From NCBI RefSeq assembly GCF_016863435.1, contig NZ_BOOW01000043.1, forward strand, positions 78,114 through 142,113: DNA of 64,000 nucleotides, written 5' to 3'. The notes under the pieces are model-generated. The model saw only the letters and a program-made list of their open reading frames with translations. It was not told the DNA's origin and searched no databases. Shown piece by piece: positions 62,001-64,000 of this stretch. The number at the start of each line of letters is the position of its first letter. Within the stretch, counting starts at the first letter, position 1. Origin of the DNA: Sinosporangium siamense. GTDB taxonomy: Bacteria; Actinomycetota; Actinomycetes; Streptosporangiales; Streptosporangiaceae. The position numbers and the translations under genes are program-made.

Positions 62001-64000
62001 AGGTCGTCGCCACCGCACCACACCGACAGCGGTTCGGCCTCAGCGACGGCCGCCCGTACCTCGGGCTCGTCCACGACAATCGGGTCCTGGTCCCGCACCA
62101 GATCCCGGGTCTCCCTGGAACAGAGCACCACCGCCGGGGAGGAGTCCCGCACCATCAACTCGATGCGCGACGCGGGGTATTCCGGGTCGATCGGCACGAA
62201 CGCGGCACCCGCCCGCCACACGCCCAGCCACGCGACGACGAGATCCGCCGAGCGCCCGAGCGCCACCGCGACCCGATCGCCGCGGCGCACTCCCCGGCCC
62301 GCCAGATAGGCCGCCAGGCGGCTGGCGGACTCGTCCAGATCGGCATAGGAGAGGCCGCGCCCGTCCGCCGCCACGGCCACGGCGTGGGGATGCCGCTCAG
62401 CCTGCCGGCGGAGCAGCTCAGGGACCGGCGGGAGCGCCGCCGTCGCATCCGCTGTGGTGCCGAGATCCGCTCCGCCGGCGAGCGTGCCGATCCGCCCCAC
62501 CGGCACGGCCGGATCGGCCAGCACCCGCTCCAGCACCCTGATCAGCTGATGTATGACCTCGCCGACCTCGTCGCGGGTGAACAGGTCGGGCCGGTATGTC
62601 GTTCGGAGGCCGAGGCGGTCGCCGGGAGCGACACCCAGCGTCAGCGGGAAGCTCGTCCCGGCCCGCGCGGCCATGCCACTGATCGTGACGCCGCCGAAGG
62701 AGGGCGCGTTCCGCGGGTAGTTCTCCACCATCAAGACCGTGTCGAACGTCGCGCCGGGACCGGCCACCTTCTGGATCTCCGACAGGCCGGCATGCTGATG
62801 CGCCATCAGTGCCGCCTGCCGCTCCTGCAGCTCTGCCAGCAGCTCGACGAACGGCAGCTCACCTCGGAGCCGTACCCGTACCGGGACGGTGTTGAGGAAC
62901 ATCCCCACCACGCGCTCGACATCCGGGAGTTCCGCCGGGCGGCCCGACACCGCGGCGCCGAACACCACGTCGCGCCGTCCCGTGAGCCGCGCCAGGACCA
63001 GGGCCCACGCCGCCTGCATGACGGTGTTCAGCGTCACCTCGTGGCGGCGGGCGAATCCCAGCAACGCCCGCGTCGTCTCCTGCGGCAGGAACTCTTCATA
63101 GCGGTCGGACGGCCCCGGAGCCCTCAGCGCTCCGGGTGCGACCAGGGTCGGCTCGTCCAGCCCGGCGAGCTCGGCCCGCCACGCCTCCTGCGCGGTCGCC
63201 GCGTCCTGCCTGCTCAGCCAGGCGAGATAGGTGCCGAAGGAGACCGGTGCCGGCAGGACCTGGTCGCCGGCGTAGGCCGCGGCCACCTCACCCAGCACGA
63301 TCGGCGTCGACCAGCCGTCCAGCAGGGCGTGATGGGAGGTCAGCACCAGTCGGTGCCGGTCGCCGCCCAGCCGGATCAGCAGCAGCCGCAGCAGCGGAGC
63401 CGTCGTGACCTCCAGCCGATCGCGACGATCCGCCGCGAGGAGCCGGTCCGTCTCGGCCTGGGCGTCGCCGTCGTCGAGATCCGACAGATCGGCTGTCTGC
63501 CATGGCAGCGGGGCATGGGCGGCGACCACCTGAACGGTCTGGCCGGACTCCACCTGATGGAAGCTGGTCCGGAGCGCATCATGCCTGGCCAGCACGGTCT
63601 GCCAGGCGGCACGCAGCCGGGCTTCGTCCAGCGGTCCGGTCAGGTCCACGACGCGCTGGGTCTGGTAGACGTCCGGGCCCTGCTCGTCGAGGGCGCGGTG
63701 GAACAGCATGCCGCTCTGGAGAGGGGAGAGCGGCCAGACGTGCGTCGGCTCCGGCACCGAGGCCTTGAGCCGAGCGCGATCCCGTTCGGTCAGCTCGATG
63801 GGGATCTCGTCGCCGCTGATGCCCAGCGAGTCGCCGCTGATGCCCAGCGATGGGGCCTCTCCAGCCGGTCCGTCCGCCAGTGCCGCGAGTCGTTCCGGGG
63901 TCTTCCGCTCAAAGATCTGCCGAGGCGTCAGCGAAAGACCCGCCCGGCGAGCCCGCGCCGCAAGCTGCATCGAGGTGATCGAATCACCGCCCAGAGCAAA
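56066..64000 (-). CDS. NRPS, 5' part outside window: ...T / C-A(Hpg)-T-E / C-A(Tyr)-T
   Basis: The frame is open to the right edge (FALGGDSITSMQL of a T domain at 64000-63960). Residues are numbered from Met 63970. The first complete module has C 75-490 (HHALLDG), A 510-1000, T 1015-1085 (FALGGDSITSM) and E 1095-1550 (AVHHLAVDGVSWH, EGHGR, FNYMGR). Its A pocket from FDISLFE, AVHLTAG, EVLTGGD and [12 protein letters not shown] gives D-I-F-H-L-G-M-L-C, Hpg-like, epimerised to D. The second module has C (from 1578; HHIIADG), A, T (FFDLGGDSIISM) and no E. Its pocket from FDAVMSE, THVTVPP, IVVAGEA and VNAYGPCEATVC gives D-A-S-T-V-A-A-V-C, the Tyr/beta-hydroxy-Tyr type. By analogy these are modules 5 and 6. 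No E domain lies between the edge T domain and the next C domain. Confidence 0.93.
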   Translation of the reverse strand, partial: FALGGDSITSMQLAARARRAGLSLTPRQIFERKTPERLAALADGPAGEAPSLGISGDSLGISGDEIPIELTERDRARLKASVPEPTHVWPLSPLQSGMLFHRALDEQGPDVYQTQRVVDLTGPLDEARLRAAWQTVLARHDALRTSFHQVESGQTVQVVAAHAPLPWQTADLSDLDDGDAQAETDRLLAADRRDRLEVTTAPLLRLLLIRLGGDRHRLVLTSHHALLDGWSTPIVLGEVAAAYAGDQVLPAPVSFGTYLAWLSRQDAATAQEAWRAELAGLDEPTLVAPGALRAPGPSDRYEEFLPQETTRALLGFARRHEVTLNTVMQAAWALVLARLTGRRDVVFGAAVSGRPAELPDVERVVGMFLNTVPVRVRLRGELPFVELLAELQERQAALMAHQHAGLSEIQKVAGPGATFDTVLMVENYPRNAPSFGGVTISGMAARAGTSFPLTLGVAPGDRLGLRTTYRPDLFTRDEVGEVIHQLIRVLERVLADPAVPVGRIGTLAGGADLGTTADATAALPPVPELLRRQAERHPHAVAVAADGRGLSYADLDESASRLAAYLAGRGVRRGDRVAVALGRSADLVVAWLGVWRAGAAFVPIDPEYPASRIELMVRDSSPAVVLCSRETRDLVRDQDPIVVDEPEVRAAVAEAEPLSVWCGGDDLAYVMYTSGSTGTPKGVGVPHRAVASLVGQPGWQVGPGDTVLAHASHSFDISLFEIWVPLAAGARILIAGPGVVDAGRVRDAVAQGATAVHLTAGAFRVLADAAPDCFAGLREVLTGGDVVPLEAVERVREACPDLRVRHMYGPTETTLCATWQVIEPGEKTGSVLPIGRPLAGRLAVVLDPFLNPVPPGMVGELYLGGAGVALGYLGRPGLTAPRFVAAPGGQRLYRTGDLAKWTRYGELVFAGRADAQVKIRGYRVEPGEVEAVLATHPAVRTAVVVADEGRLIAYVLLRDQEDPAITKVLLEHARGELPEYMVPAAVVVLDTLPLTVNGKVDRAALPAPRFTAESTGDLPGRAYGNETERVLCELFAEILGLPAAVGAEDSFFALGGDSITSMQLTARARRAGLLLRVEDVFEHATPAGIAAAARRAEEGVAVEDGVGEIVWTPVMMELRELDEESVLHGELAQWAVVRVPAGLTLDVLTDGWQAVLNRHDMLRARVEPDGRLVTAPVGAVAASTQIERIEVDTVLTGGDLDAHASRQAHEATGRLDPAAGVMAQIVWIVDAPGQEARLAVAVHHLAVDGVSWHILLPDLRAACESRQAGREQDLEPVPTSFRRWARLLAGQATERAGELEAWRSILADTDSPLGTRVPVPGRDTAATARRDSWTVSGPEAATLVDTVTAAFHCGVHEVLLAAFAGAVALVRGAAVTVEVEGHGRRPVGEADLSRTLGWFTSVHPVRLDATGIDHGEARAGGPAAGRLLKTVKEQVRAFPGDGLGFGLLRHLNPETAPVLAALPRPRVAFNYMGRSSAAVGRAGMWQPVGAIGGNAHQDMPLRHVLEVGAAVQDGVDGPAMQLTLTWAGELLEEPEARALGQAWLNVLSGIAAHAAAPGAGGYTPSDFALVELTQAEVDEVSGPALADIWPLSPLQEGLLFHAAYDATGRDVYESQRVLDLIGPLDADRMRAAWESVLARHDALRASFHQLGSGTAVQAVADRVELPWRTADAGSAAEAELAAAGELTERFDLSRAPLLRLLLIRLDERWHRLVVTSHHIIADGWSLPVLFGEVKAFYEDPPAARSAVSYREYLEWLDRQDAEAARAAWRDELADLDEPTRVSAGETATVAERPERVRYELTGELSRAVTGLAQAQGVTVNTVLQAAWALVLARLTRRTDVVFGMTTAGRPAELPAVERMVGLFINMVPVRVRLRGTSTIARLLTELRERQVALMQHQHLGLAEIQRTAGPGASFDSTVVYENYPRPPLDSQEPDGLTIRPVGVPEDAGHYPLTLVAALDDGRVVGDLIYRPDAFSRERAELVMTVLVRVLEQMIADPAGAVSRIGLGGPGADPAWTSGGPRAGSDAPLGELVRRIATERPDSVAVVGGDGELTYAELLARAIGLARHLVRRGAGPERRVGVLVERGADWATAVLGVSLAGSAAVLMEPSYPPERLGWMMSDSAPAVVVCSAATRFRVPVGIDTVVVGEGIADGLAGDVELPVVVPENAAYVVYTSGSTGVPKGVVVSHAGLGNLAAAQIDRFGVAPSSRVLLMAALGFDAVMSELLMALLSGGTLVALPGYELPPRTGLADVLVRWGITHVTVPPSVLATVAEDLPDSVKTIVVAGEACGPDLVERFSLRHRMVNAYGPCEATVCSTMSGPLAPGAAVPIGTPIAGGRCEVLDQFLRPLPAGVTGELYVAGVGLARGYLNRPGLTSTRFVAAPDGRRLYRTGDLAYWTPGGELVFAGRADDQVKVRGFRVEPGEIEAAMTAHPHVAQAAVAMWRGRLIGYVTPAPGGITVDEMREHLAARLPGHMVPAVIMMVEALPLTPNGKVDRKALPEPEFAAGGEDPERATGSDAPVTETERALCDVFAEALGVDRVGVDDSFFDLGGDSIISMRLAARARSTGLTISPRQVFEEKTPRKLAALIDAAPPHSPPDPGAAAVPSGAPLVDLTRHQMAELEAALGEGPDRLHDDAPHEGEQR

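Overview
This is a GC-rich actinomycete chromosome segment. Third-position GC is very high, GTG and TTG starts are common, and many genes overlap by 4 bp. The gene set (a glycopeptide-type NRPS cluster and an actinobacterial integrative element) suggests a filamentous actinomycete. A Nonomuraea/Actinomadura-like host is a guess from cluster type, not something the sequence proves.

Layout. (1) 1-5091 is chromosomal: the 3' end of a histidine kinase gene, an in-frame kinase-like/response-regulator fusion, a secreted two-domain B-lectin and a DUF418 membrane protein. (2) 5092-30935 holds tRNA-Lys(TTT) and a 25.8-kb integrated element. A 56-bp direct repeat of the tRNA 3' part lies at 5115-5170 and 30880-30935. 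Inside are a tyrosine integrase and an excisionase-like gene, two DNA methyltransferase-type genes (one frameshifted), and a remnant of a type IV-like transfer module (pilin-like, TrbL/VirB6-like, PrgI-like, and a VirB4-like gene cut to its N-terminal part). They are followed by a misplaced, frameshifted C-terminal piece of alanyl-tRNA synthetase and a CoiA-like gene. The cargo half is a five-gene operon (HTH/degenerate methylase/S-like protein, HsdM, HsdS, HsdR, Ser/Thr kinase with a C-terminal helical repeat), divergent from a DUF6119 (TIGR04141-type) gene. It looks like a defence island. No relaxase, coupling protein or replication gene is visible, so the element is probably immobile by itself.

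(3) 30936-37800 is a scar zone: a multiply frameshifted transposase, an AT-richer 128-aa orphan gene, an IS630-family element sitting at the end of a truncated ABC ATPase, an intact 3Fe-4S ferredoxin behind a collapsed P450 gene, a LuxR-type regulator with its middle removed, an apparently intact StrR/Bbr-type ParB-like regulator, and 43-bp tandem repeats. (4) 38007-64000 is roughly half of a glycopeptide-antibiotic (GPA) type biosynthetic cluster that runs off the right edge. HmaS, Hmo and HpgT make 4-hydroxyphenylglycine (Hpg). DpgA, DpgB and DpgC make the 3,5-dihydroxyphenylglycine (Dpg) precursor; dpgD survives only as a 41-codon in-frame deletion remnant. Also present are one flavin halogenase, a cation/proton antiporter, two cytochrome P450s, MbtH and two NRPS genes. 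The visible NRPS order is ...T / C-A(Hpg)-T-E / C-A(Tyr or beta-hydroxy-Tyr)-T // C-A(Hpg)-T-X-TE. The X domain, the likely recruiting platform for crosslinking P450s, places the product in the GPA family. Two P450s, Dpg plus Hpg supply and no visible glycosyltransferase resemble kistamicin/complestatin-type (type V) clusters.

Points most worth checking: the kinase-linked type I R-M operon with its catalytically degenerate methylase; the exact in-frame loss of dpgD; five 20-bp iteron-like repeats at 17987-18241; the missing epimerisation domain before the first complete NRPS module; and the concentration of gene remnants between the element and the cluster.
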